A DNA stretch of 64,000 nt from Sphingopyxis panaciterrae (lineage in GTDB: Bacteria; Pseudomonadota; Alphaproteobacteria; Sphingomonadales; Sphingomonadaceae), in contig NZ_JAASQN010000001.1 in NCBI RefSeq assembly GCF_011762125.1, positions 62,001 through 126,000 of the forward strand, written 5' to 3'. The notes under the pieces were generated by a model. That model ran no database searches. It was not told the origin of the DNA and was given only the letters and a program-made list of their open reading frames with translations. Below, in pieces: positions 36,857-44,672 of the stretch (position 1 is its first letter; each line of letters opens with the position of its first letter). The translations under genes and the position numbers were made by a program.

Positions 36857-37869
36857 GCGACGTGTCGGCTCCCTTCCTGCCCAAATCGCGCGTCGCCGCG
36901 GTGCAGGCCGCGCCCGTCTTCCTCGATACCGCGCGCACCGTCGACAAGGCCTGTGCGCTGATCGCCGAGGCTGCGGGCAATGGCGCGAAGCTGATCGCCT
37001 TCCCCGAGGTGTTCGTGTCTGCCTATCCCTATTGGAACTGGCTGATGACGCCGATCGAGGGGGCCGAATGGCACGAGCGCCTCTATCGCGCGTCGATCCG
37101 CGTCGACGGGCCCGAGGTCGCGGCGTTGTGCGCGGCGGCACGCGATCATGGCTGCACCGTCGTCATCGGCATCAACGAGCGCGACCCGGTCAGCGTCGGC
37201 ACGCTCTACAATAGCAACCTGATCATCGGCGCCGACGGCCGCCTGCTCGGCCGCCACCGCAAGCTGGTGCCGACCTGGGCCGAGAAGCTCACATGGGCGG
37301 GCGGCGACGGCAATTCGATCCGCGTCTATGACACGCCGGTCGGGCCGCTCGGCACGCTGGCCTGCGGTGAGAATACCAACACGCTCGCGCGCTTCGCTTT
37401 GCTGTCGCAGGGCGAACTCGTCCATGTCGCCAATTATATCGCGCTGCCCGTCGCGCCCGCGTCGTACAATATGGCCGAGGCGATCAAGATCCGTGCCACC
37501 GCGCACAGCTTCGAGGGCAAGGTCTTCACCATCGTCGCTTGCTCGGCGGTGAGCGACGAGATGATCGCGGCGATGTCGACAAGCCGCCCGCAGAACCGCG
37601 ACCTGCTGTCGCGGCCGAACAGCGCCTGGTCGGGCGTGATCGACCCGCACGGCAATCTGATCGGCGAGGCGCTGATCGATGTGGAGGGCATCGTCTATGC
37701 CGACATCGATCTTGGCGACTGCATCCGCCCCAAGCTGATGCACGACATCATCGGCGGCTATAATCGCTTCGATATCTTCAACCTGACGGTCGACCGGACT
37801 CCCCGCGCGTCGGCGCTGTTCGTCGATGCGCCGCAGCCCGTCGATCCCGATGAGGAGATGCCGTCATGA
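36853..37869 (+). CDS. Carbon-nitrogen hydrolase (nitrilase superfamily)
   Basis: A 338-residue member of the nitrilase family with the Glu-Lys-Cys triad: Glu52 in AFPEVFVSAYPYWNW, Lys137 in RHRKLVPTWAEK and Cys171 in LGTLACGENTNTLARF. Length and the GENTN..AR motif match branch-1 nitrilases (nitrile to acid plus ammonia); the residue after Cys is Gly instead of Trp. In this operon, a role on an amide is attractive: gentisate-type cleavage of 5-hydroxyanthranilate would leave a carboxamide, and this enzyme could release ammonia from maleamylpyruvate or maleamate. Alternatively it could hydrolyse indole-3-acetonitrile. ATG 36853 overlaps the kynU stop. Confidence 0.9.
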   Translation: MSDVSAPFLPKSRVAAVQAAPVFLDTARTVDKACALIAEAAGNGAKLIAFPEVFVSAYPYWNWLMTPIEGAEWHERLYRASIRVDGPEVAALCAAARDHGCTVVIGINERDPVSVGTLYNSNLIIGADGRLLGRHRKLVPTWAEKLTWAGGDGNSIRVYDTPVGPLGTLACGENTNTLARFALLSQGELVHVANYIALPVAPASYNMAEAIKIRATAHSFEGKVFTIVACSAVSDEMIAAMSTSRPQNRDLLSRPNSAWSGVIDPHGNLIGEALIDVEGIVYADIDLGDCIRPKLMHDIIGGYNRFDIFNLTVDRTPRASALFVDAPQPVDPDEEMPS

Positions 37870-39002
37870 CTGCCAACACGATCATCGACCCGCGCGACGA
37901 TGTCCTCGGCCGCGCGCGCGTGACCGATACGCCCGAGCTGGAGGCCTTTTACGCCGAACTCGCCGCCCGCAACGCCGGTGCCTTCTGGAAGCGCGCCAAT
38001 GCGATCGAGCCGTGGGAGCCCGAAACGCGCTATCGCCCGACGCTGTGGCGCTATGCCGAGATGCGCGGGATGTGCCTGCGCGCGCTCGATCTGGTGAAGC
38101 CCGAGGAGGCGGGGCGCCGCGTCGTGACCCTGCTCAACGACAGCGATGCGGGGCGTGAGAATGTCGCGGTGTGCGGCTGGCTCTTCAGCGGCATGCAGGC
38201 GATGCGCCCCGGCGAAATCACCCCCGCGCACAAGCATACCGCGTCGGCGCACCGCTTCATCATGGAGGGGAAGGGGGCCTATACCGTCGTCGACGGTCAT
38301 CATATCACGCTCGGTGCCAATGATTATGTGCTGACCCCGAATGGCGCCTGGCACGATCATGGCGTCCTCGCCGGGGGCGAGGTGTCGATCTGGCAGGACG
38401 GGCTCGACATCCCGCTGATGAACAGCCTCGAGACCAATTTCTACGCCGTCTACGACCAGCCGGCGCAGACGGCCGCCTTTCCCGCCGACGACCTGCCGCT
38501 GAGCTATGGCGGCGCGGCGCTGCGGCCCGAGGGCGTCGCGGCGTGGGAGAAGCCCTATTCGCCGGTGATGGTCTATCGCTGGGAAGCGACGCGCGACGCG
38601 CTGTGGAACCTCGCCAAAGTGTCCGACGGCACGCCCTTCGACGGGCATATGGTGCGTTATTCGAACCCGCTGACGGGCGGCTGGGCGCTCCAGACGATGG
38701 GCGCGCATATGCAGATGCTCAAACCCGGATTCCGCGGCAAGGCGCACCGCCACACCGGCAATGTCGTCTATAATGTCGCGAGTGGGCGCGGCTATTCGAT
38801 CATTGGCGGCGAGCGCTTCGACTGGGGCACGCACGACATTTTCTGCGTGCCCGCATGGACGTGGCACGAGCATGTCAATCTCGACCCTTCCGAAGAGGCG
38901 TTCCTCTTCTCGTTCAACGATTTCCCCGTGATGGAGGCGCTCGGCGTCCGGATCGAGGAAGCCCTCCAGGAAAATGACGGACATCAAATATGCGCTTCGT
39001 AA
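37866..39002 (+). CDS. Gentisate 1,2-dioxygenase-type bicupin ring-cleavage dioxygenase
   Basis: A 378-residue bicupin of the gentisate/salicylate/1-hydroxy-2-naphthoate dioxygenase family. Cupin 1 carries the iron ligands in RPGEITPAHKHTASAHRFIMEG (His122, His124) and WHDHG (His163), with GAYTVVDGHHITLGANDYVLTPNGAWHD. Cupin 2 keeps PGFRGKAHRHTGNVVYNVASGRGYSIIGGERFDWGTHDIFCVPAWTWHEHVN. The family cleaves between the carboxyl-bearing ring carbon and the neighbouring hydroxyl- or amino-bearing carbon. Following kynureninase, the logical substrate is 5-hydroxyanthranilate, or anthranilate itself. The start overlaps the nitrilase stop; the end overlaps the next gene by 13 bases. Confidence 0.9.
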   Translation: MTANTIIDPRDDVLGRARVTDTPELEAFYAELAARNAGAFWKRANAIEPWEPETRYRPTLWRYAEMRGMCLRALDLVKPEEAGRRVVTLLNDSDAGRENVAVCGWLFSGMQAMRPGEITPAHKHTASAHRFIMEGKGAYTVVDGHHITLGANDYVLTPNGAWHDHGVLAGGEVSIWQDGLDIPLMNSLETNFYAVYDQPAQTAAFPADDLPLSYGGAALRPEGVAAWEKPYSPVMVYRWEATRDALWNLAKVSDGTPFDGHMVRYSNPLTGGWALQTMGAHMQMLKPGFRGKAHRHTGNVVYNVASGRGYSIIGGERFDWGTHDIFCVPAWTWHEHVNLDPSEEAFLFSFNDFPVMEALGVRIEEALQENDGHQICAS

Positions 39003-39898
39003 CTTATCGCACGGTCGAGACTGAACCGCGGCTCGGTCTTCTCCATGACGGGATGGTGATCGACGTTGAATATTTCGGCGACGCGATCGGACAGGATCTG
39101 CCCTCGACGATGCTCGATTTCATCGACCTGGGGCCGATCGGCCTGCGCTTCCTCAAGGAAGCGATCGAAAGCGCGACGACCACCGATCTGGTGGGCACTT
39201 CGCTGCCCGAGGGCAATGTCACCCTGCTCGCGCCGATCCCGCGCCCGCGCAAGAATATCTTCGGGATCGGGCTCAACTATACCGAGCATGTCGCCGAATC
39301 GGCGCGTTCGCTCGACACGTCGAACGAATTGCCGCAGCAGCCGGTGATCTTCTCGAAACCGCCGACCGCGGTTGCGGCATGGAATGATCCGATCCGCCAC
39401 AATGCGAAGGTGACGCAGCAGCTCGATTGGGAAACCGAACTCGCGGTGATCATCGGCAGCACCGCGCGCCATGTCGCCGAGGGTGACGCGCTGCACCATG
39501 TATTCGGCTATACCGTCATCAACGATGTGTCGGCGCGCGATTGCCGCCGCGCCGGACAGTGGATCGTGTCGAAGGGGCAGGACAGCTTCGCGCCGATGGG
39601 CCCGTGCATTGTCACCGCCGACGAGATCGGCGATCCGCACAAGCTCAATATCCTGACGCATGTGAACGGGGTGGAAAAGCAGAACAGCAATACGCGCTTC
39701 ATGCTGTTCAATGTGGCTCAGCTGATCGCCGATATCTCCAGCGTGATGACGCTCGAACCTGGCGACATCATTGCGACGGGCACCCCGGCAGGCGTCGGTG
39801 CGGCGCGCGACCCGCAGGAGTTCATGTGGCCCGGCGACGTCGTCGAATGCACCGTCGAGGGCATCGGCACGCTGCGCAATCCGATCATTGCGGTCTGA
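38990..39898 (+). CDS. Fumarylacetoacetate hydrolase family C-C hydrolase
   Basis: A 302-residue FAH-type enzyme, longer than the one at 31.8 kb because of an N-terminal domain (MRFVTYRTVETEPRLGLLHDGMVID). The catalytic domain has NIFGIGLNYTEHVAESAR, PVIFSKPPTAV, the acidic metal ligands in LDWETELAVIIG and FGYTVINDVSARDCR, and [13 protein letters not shown]. Such enzymes hydrolyse acylpyruvates such as maleylpyruvate or fumarylpyruvate. In this operon it should split the ring-cleavage product into pyruvate and maleate (or maleamate). It overlaps the dioxygenase gene by 13 bases. Confidence 0.92.
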   Translation: MRFVTYRTVETEPRLGLLHDGMVIDVEYFGDAIGQDLPSTMLDFIDLGPIGLRFLKEAIESATTTDLVGTSLPEGNVTLLAPIPRPRKNIFGIGLNYTEHVAESARSLDTSNELPQQPVIFSKPPTAVAAWNDPIRHNAKVTQQLDWETELAVIIGSTARHVAEGDALHHVFGYTVINDVSARDCRRAGQWIVSKGQDSFAPMGPCIVTADEIGDPHKLNILTHVNGVEKQNSNTRFMLFNVAQLIADISSVMTLEPGDIIATGTPAGVGAARDPQEFMWPGDVVECTVEGIGTLRNPIIAV

Positions 39899-39908
39899 GG
39901 CGCGCGGC

Positions 39909-40661
39909 ATGACACGACCCATTCGCATCGGGCAGATCGTGCCCAGCTCGAACGTCACGATGGAGACCGAGATCCCCGCACTGCTCCGCGCGCGCGAAGC
40001 GATTGCGCCCGAGCGCTTCACTTTCCACTCATCGCGGATGCGAATGAAGAAGGTGACCAAGGAAGAGCTTGCGGCGATGGATGCCGATTCGGACCGCTGC
40101 GCGCTCGAACTGTCCGACGCCGCGGTCGATGTGCTCGGCTATGCCTGCCTTGTCGCGATCATGAGCATGGGTGAGGGTTATCACCGCGTGTCCGAAGCGC
40201 GCCTCCACCAGCGCACGGTCGAGAATGGCCGCGCTGCGCCCGTCGTCACCAGCGCTGGCGCGCTGATCGAGGGACTGGCAGCGCTCAAGGCGAAGCGCAT
40301 CGCGCTCGTCGCGCCCTATATGAAGCCGCTGACCCAGATGGTCGTCGGATATGTCGAACAGGAAGGCGTCGAGGTGACCGACTGGCTGGCGCTCGAAATC
40401 CCCGACAATCTGGAAGTTGCAGCGCAGGATCCGGCCAACCTGCTCGATCATTACAAGCGGCTCGACCTGACCGGGATCGACGCACTCGTGCTGTCGGCGT
40501 GCGTTCAGATGCCGTCGCTGCCGTCGGTGCAGAAGATCGAGGATGCCATCGGCTTGCCTGTCGTGTCGGCGGCGATCTGTACCGCGCACCAGATGCTCAC
40601 CCGCCTCGGCCTTTCGACACATATTCCCGGCGCGGGGGCGCTGCTTTCCGGGCGCTACTGA
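39909..40661 (+). CDS. Maleate cis-trans isomerase
   Basis: Converts maleate to fumarate without cofactors. The 250-residue Asp/Glu-racemase-fold protein starts RIGQIVPSSNVTMETEIP (maleate-binding SSN motif) and has the two catalytic cysteines: Cys80 in VLGYACLVAIMSMGEGYH and Cys198 in LVLSACVQMPSLPS. It resembles NicE of nicotinate degradation. Its presence means that the operon passes through maleate, i.e. hydrolysis rather than isomerisation of the ring-cleavage product. ATG 39909 is 10 bases after the preceding stop. The 3' end overlaps the convergent histidine kinase gene by seven bases. Confidence 0.92.
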   Translation: MTRPIRIGQIVPSSNVTMETEIPALLRAREAIAPERFTFHSSRMRMKKVTKEELAAMDADSDRCALELSDAAVDVLGYACLVAIMSMGEGYHRVSEARLHQRTVENGRAAPVVTSAGALIEGLAALKAKRIALVAPYMKPLTQMVVGYVEQEGVEVTDWLALEIPDNLEVAAQDPANLLDHYKRLDLTGIDALVLSACVQMPSLPSVQKIEDAIGLPVVSAAICTAHQMLTRLGLSTHIPGAGALLSGRY

Positions 40662-41980
40662 TCCGGCCTGAGCGGCAAGCACATGGAAAAGCGTGCCCCG
40701 CGATCGATGGTCCGGGCGAGAAGGCTGCCGCCATGCGCAATCGCAATCTGCCGCGCAACAGCCAGACCGATCCCCGAGCCGCCGGCCTTGGTGGTGTAGA
40801 AGGGGAGAAACGGGTCCTCGGCATTGCCGGGTAGTCCCGGGCCATTGTCTTCGACGACGAAGGCCATGATGCCGGCATCGATACCATAGCGGAGGATTAC
40901 GAGCGGCCCTGGAGTGCCTTGCGCCGCCTCGACACCGTTTTTGAGGAGGTTCAGCAGCGCTTGTCCGATCAGTTCACGGTCCATCGTGACGATCGCATCG
41001 GATGTGTCCGCGACGAGCCGCACCTCGACCGACGAGGAAAATTTCCGTGTGACGGTGACAAGATCACCGGCGAATTCGCGCAGATCGACCGGGGCGAACT
41101 GAGGTTCGGGGATCGTGAGCCATTGGCGGTAGCGTTCGACGAAGCCCATAAGGTGCTGCGCGCGCCGCGCGATCGTCGCCGCCGCTGCCGCCGTCTCCCG
41201 GCGATCCGGGTCAGCCGCCGGATTCTGCGCCAGCGCGACGAGGCTTTCGGCCAGCGAAATCACCGGGCTCAGCGAATTCATCATCTCGTGCGCCAGGACA
41301 CGGCTAAGCCGGTGCCACGCGTCGGTTTCGACCGCGCCGAGCTCTGCCGATACGCTCTGTACCGCAATCAACCGGCGCTGCGCACCATTTGCAAGGTCGA
41401 ACAAGGCCACCGACGCATGGGCCGCCCGCCCATCGGTAAGGCGGAGCATATGGCCGGCGTCGGGGCCGCTGGCGAGCAGCGCGGCACTATCGGAGGACGC
41501 GAATGCAGGATGGTGAGCGAAATCGGCTGGTATGGTGGTGGAGAGGGCGCGTGCGGCGCGGTTGCTGCGAACGATCCGGCCGTCCGCGTCGGTGACGAAC
41601 AGCGCGGCGGGCACGGTGTCGAGCAGCGCGGCATCGGCATCAGTGCTGGCGCCATATCGCGCTTCGCGCGCCTGCATCGCGGCGAGCGCGCGCGCGATTG
41701 AAGCATCGAGATCGGCGAAGGCGGAGGGCAGTGGCGCGGGCGAGTCGGCAGCGCCGCTCGCGAGCTGGTCGACCAGTTCGCACGTCGCGCGTTCGGCGCG
41801 ACGCGCGGCCCGAACGAGCGCGACCATCACCAGCAATGCCAGCGTCCATGCGATCACCGCGAGGGCCGGTCGGCCGGAGAGAGCGAATGCGCCGCCCCCC
41901 GCGGCCAGGCATCCGGCCAGCAACCCGAGCCCCGCCAGCCCGGCCGCGAATGGCCAATGACGCGGCAGGCTAAAGCCCAT
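40655..41980 (-). CDS. Membrane sensor histidine kinase (NtrB/NtrY-like)
   Basis: A 441-residue kinase. Two transmembrane helices (about residues 11-33 and 38-58) precede a short periplasm-free linker, a PAS-like domain (AALLDTVPAALFVTDADGRIVRSNRAARAL) and the transmitter: His231 in RVLAHEMMNSLSPV, N-box QALLNLLKNGVEAAQ, G-boxes VVEDNGPGLPG and GSGIGLAVARQIAIAHGG. The EMMNSLSP H-box is of the NtrY/HPK4 kind. It forms a pair with the response regulator just upstream (11-base overlap). Convergent with the maleate isomerase gene. The signal is unknown; the neighbouring ABC exporter suggests envelope or antimicrobial stress. Confidence 0.93.
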   Translation of the reverse strand: MGFSLPRHWPFAAGLAGLGLLAGCLAAGGGAFALSGRPALAVIAWTLALLVMVALVRAARRAERATCELVDQLASGAADSPAPLPSAFADLDASIARALAAMQAREARYGASTDADAALLDTVPAALFVTDADGRIVRSNRAARALSTTIPADFAHHPAFASSDSAALLASGPDAGHMLRLTDGRAAHASVALFDLANGAQRRLIAVQSVSAELGAVETDAWHRLSRVLAHEMMNSLSPVISLAESLVALAQNPAADPDRRETAAAAATIARRAQHLMGFVERYRQWLTIPEPQFAPVDLREFAGDLVTVTRKFSSSVEVRLVADTSDAIVTMDRELIGQALLNLLKNGVEAAQGTPGPLVILRYGIDAGIMAFVVEDNGPGLPGNAEDPFLPFYTTKAGGSGIGLAVARQIAIAHGGSLLARTIDRGARFSMCLPLRPDQ

Positions 41981-42512
41981 GTTTTTCGATGCGGCGGTAG
42001 AGCGCGGGACGGGTCAGCCCCAGCGCCGCCGCAGCATGGCTGATATTGCCATCGGCGCGGGCGAGCGCGCGCTCGATTGCATGGCGCTCCATCTCTTCGA
42101 GACTCATCGCGGCGCTGGCGCGCTGGCGCTTTGTGAGCGCCGCCGCGGCGCGGAGCGCATCGACGAGGCGGTCGTTGCGCCACGGTTTCAGCAGGAAATC
42201 AGAGGCGCCGCGCTTGAACGCCTCGACCGCGATCGCGACGCCGCCGAACACCGTCAGCATGACGATGGCGAGCGAAGGGTCGGCGGCGCGTAGCCGGTCG
42301 ATCGTTTCCAGCCCCGCGCGACCGTCGCGCTGGTCGGGCTGGAAGTTCATGTCGAGCAGCGCGGCGTCATAGGAATGAAACGACGGCGATGCGTGAAGCT
42401 CGGCAGGATCGGTCAGGATATCGAGTTCCGCGATCTCGCGCAGCGCGAGCCGGATCGCCTGCGCAACCGCAGTGTCATTTTCGATCAGCAGGATTCGGTA
42501 CGGCGTTTTCAT
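41970..42512 (-). CDS. Response regulator with REC and Fis-type HTH (RegA/ActR-like layout)
   Basis: A 180-residue regulator. The receiver domain (YRILLIENDTAVAQAIRLALREI) has the phospho-acceptor Asp54 in YDAALLDMNFQP, Thr in VMLTVFGG and Lys in SDFLLKPW. A short linker leads to a Fis-like helix-turn-helix MERHAIERALARADGNISHAAAALGLTRPALYRRIEKHGL. There is no AAA+ sigma54 domain. ATG 42512 gives the natural N-terminus. Divergent from the ABC-export operon, with a TGTCCG-N4-CGGACA palindrome between the two. Confidence 0.93.
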   Translation of the reverse strand: MKTPYRILLIENDTAVAQAIRLALREIAELDILTDPAELHASPSFHSYDAALLDMNFQPDQRDGRAGLETIDRLRAADPSLAIVMLTVFGGVAIAVEAFKRGASDFLLKPWRNDRLVDALRAAAALTKRQRASAAMSLEEMERHAIERALARADGNISHAAAALGLTRPALYRRIEKHGL

Positions 42513-42600
42513 GCGACGATAATACCGGATGCGAGGCGCGCGGGGAACAGGTGCAAAAGCAAGGGCTTGCCGCGCAAGGTCCGCGAATCGCCCGAACAGC

Positions 42601-42616
42601 TGTCCGATGCCGGACA
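42601..42616. promoter_or_regulatory. Palindrome between response regulator and ABC-export operon
   Basis: TGTCCGATGCCGGACA is a perfect 6-base inverted repeat with a 4-base centre. It lies 89 bases upstream of the response regulator start and 111 bases upstream of the membrane-fusion gene start. A Fis-type HTH dimer binds sites of this size, so it is the best candidate for the operator. No second copy was found in the intergenic region. Confidence 0.5.
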
Positions 42617-42726
42617 CCGTGATCGCTCGCTCGCCAGGGATGATCGCCGCAAACCTTTGAAACGCTGCGGTTTCCCGTTTTTCGTGGCGCAGACGATACT
42701 TGCAGGCATGAGGAGCATGTGACGCG

Positions 42727-43980
42727 ATGGACGAACCACTCGGGCAGAGCTGGCACCGCCGGCACCGCCGCTGCATCCTGGTCGCGTCGGGGGTTGCCGC
42801 GCTGATGGTCATGCTGGCGTTCGGGATGCGGCAGGTCGCGACGCCCTCGCTCGTGGTGGCGGCGGACGCGATCGTGATTGCGCGCGTCGAGCGCGGCATA
42901 TTTCATGACACGACGAGCCTGCTGGGTCGCGTCGAGCCGCGCGACACCATCTATCTCGATGCGGCTGAAGGCGGACGGGTGCGCCAGGTGCTGGCGCGGT
43001 CGGGCGATCGGGTTGCGGCGGGACAGCCGCTGGTCGAATTCACCAACACGACGCTCGAACTCGATATCCTTTCGCAGGAGGCGCGACTGATCGAATCGAT
43101 CACCCAGCTCCAGGGCTATCAGCAGCAGCTCGAACAGGATCGCAGCGACAATGCGCAGGCGCTCGCGCTCACCCGCTATGACCGCACGCGCGTCGACCGC
43201 GACCTGCGCCGTGTCCTGCCGCTGGCGGCGCGCGGGTTTGTGGCGACGAAGACGATCGACAGCCTGCGGGACGAATTGCGCGCGGTCGAGGACCGGCGGG
43301 CGATTCAGGAGGCGCGCGGCCGGCGCCAGGCGCGGCTGAGCGCGCTTCAGCAGCCGCAGATTGATACGCAGCTTGCGACGCTGGGCAAGAGCCTCGCGAT
43401 CACGCGCGCCAAGCTCGACGACCTCACCGTCCGTGCGCCAGCGGCAGGCCGCCTCACGGCGTTCGAAGTCGAGCTCGGCGAAAATCGCAACCGCGGCGAC
43501 CGGCTCGGCGAACTTGCGCTCGACACCGGCTTTCGCGTCGTCGCGCGCGTCGACGAATATTATCTCGGCCGCGTTCGCGTCGGGCAGCGCGCCCAGATCG
43601 ACGGGCATGGGGGACGGATGGCGCTGATCGTCACGCGCATCGATCCGCAGGTGACCGACGGTAGCTTCAGCGTCGAACTCGACTTTGCCGGGCACGAACC
43701 GGCCGGGCTGGTTGCGGGCGAGGCGGTGCGCGGGCGGCTGTCGCTTGGTGCCGACCGGCCGGCGATATTGCTTCCCGCCGGAGCCTTTCTGGAGGCGTCG
43801 GGCGGGCAATGGGGGTTTGTGTTGGGGGGGGATGGGGGTCGTGCCGAACGTCGTCCGATCCGGATCGGGCGGCGCAACGCCGAACAGGTTGAAATACTGG
43901 CCGGACTTGCCCCCGGCGAACGCGTGATCACGTCGAGCTATGACGGCTGGGACGCCTATTTGCGCATCAATATTCGCTAG
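42727..43980 (+). CDS. HlyD/MacA-family periplasmic adaptor subunit
   Basis: A 417-residue membrane-fusion protein. One transmembrane anchor (CILVASGVAALMVMLAFGM) is followed by a barrel-sandwich half (GRVEPRDTIYLDAAEGGRVRQVLARSGDRVAAGQPLVEF), a long coiled-coil hairpin rich in Gln, Arg and Ala (about residues 110-215), the second lipoyl half (LDDLTVRAPAAGRLTAFEVELGENRNRGDRLGELA) and a beta-barrel/membrane-proximal end. It links the inner-membrane ABC transporter encoded just downstream to an outer-membrane channel, probably TolC-like and encoded elsewhere. Confidence 0.9.
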   Translation: MDEPLGQSWHRRHRRCILVASGVAALMVMLAFGMRQVATPSLVVAADAIVIARVERGIFHDTTSLLGRVEPRDTIYLDAAEGGRVRQVLARSGDRVAAGQPLVEFTNTTLELDILSQEARLIESITQLQGYQQQLEQDRSDNAQALALTRYDRTRVDRDLRRVLPLAARGFVATKTIDSLRDELRAVEDRRAIQEARGRRQARLSALQQPQIDTQLATLGKSLAITRAKLDDLTVRAPAAGRLTAFEVELGENRNRGDRLGELALDTGFRVVARVDEYYLGRVRVGQRAQIDGHGGRMALIVTRIDPQVTDGSFSVELDFAGHEPAGLVAGEAVRGRLSLGADRPAILLPAGAFLEASGGQWGFVLGGDGGRAERRPIRIGRRNAEQVEILAGLAPGERVITSSYDGWDAYLRINIR

Positions 43981-43990
43981 GAGCCGCCTT

Positions 43991-44671
43991 ATGCTGCGTG
44001 TGGAAAATATTTCGAAGAGCTATGCGACGAGCGATGTGCGGACGCATGCGCTGAGCGACGTATCGCTGGCGATCGGTGAAGGCGAGTTCGTCGCGATCAT
44101 GGGACCGTCGGGGTGCGGCAAGTCGACGCTGCTCAACATTCTGGGTCTGCTCGACCGCGCCGACGGCGGGCGCATCGAACTGCTCGGCGAGGATGTGAGC
44201 GGCGCGAGCGAGCGCGACCTCACCCGGCTGCGCCGCGCCGCGATCGGTTTCGTGTTCCAGAGCTTCAACCTGGTCGACGAACTGACGGTGACGCAGAATG
44301 TCGAGCTTGGCCTGCTCTACCGCGGCGCCGGGGCGAGCGAGCGGCGCGAGCGGGTCGAGGCGGCGCTCGACCGCGTCGGCATGCGGCATCGGGCGCGGCA
44401 CCTGCCGAAGCAGCTGTCGGGCGGGCAGCAGCAGCGCGTCGCGATCGCGCGCGCGATCGTTTCCGATCCCCAGCTGATCCTCGCCGACGAACCGACCGGC
44501 AATCTGGACACCGTCAATGGCGAGGCGGTGATGGACTTGCTGCAGCAAGCGGTGGCGCGCGGAACGAGCGTGGTCATGGTCACCCACTCGCTGGCGCAGG
44601 CGGATCGCGCCGATCGCAAGATCCAGCTGCTCGACGGCCGCGTCGTCAGCCAGACGCGGCTCGGCGCCTGA
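43991..44671 (+). CDS. ABC transporter ATP-binding protein (LolD/MacB type)
   Basis: A 226-residue ATPase with Walker A GPSGCGKSTLLNILG, Q-loop FVFQSFNLVDELTV, signature LSGGQQQRVAIARAI, Walker B LILADEPTGNLD and the switch His in VVMVTHS. This is the MacB/LolD subclass that drives mechanotransmission rather than substrate passage through the membrane. ATG 43991 is 10 bases after the adaptor gene stop, and the permease gene begins two bases after this stop. Confidence 0.95.
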   Translation: MLRVENISKSYATSDVRTHALSDVSLAIGEGEFVAIMGPSGCGKSTLLNILGLLDRADGGRIELLGEDVSGASERDLTRLRRAAIGFVFQSFNLVDELTVTQNVELGLLYRGAGASERRERVEAALDRVGMRHRARHLPKQLSGGQQQRVAIARAIVSDPQLILADEPTGNLDTVNGEAVMDLLQQAVARGTSVVMVTHSLAQADRADRKIQLLDGRVVSQTRLGA

Positions 44672-44672
44672 C

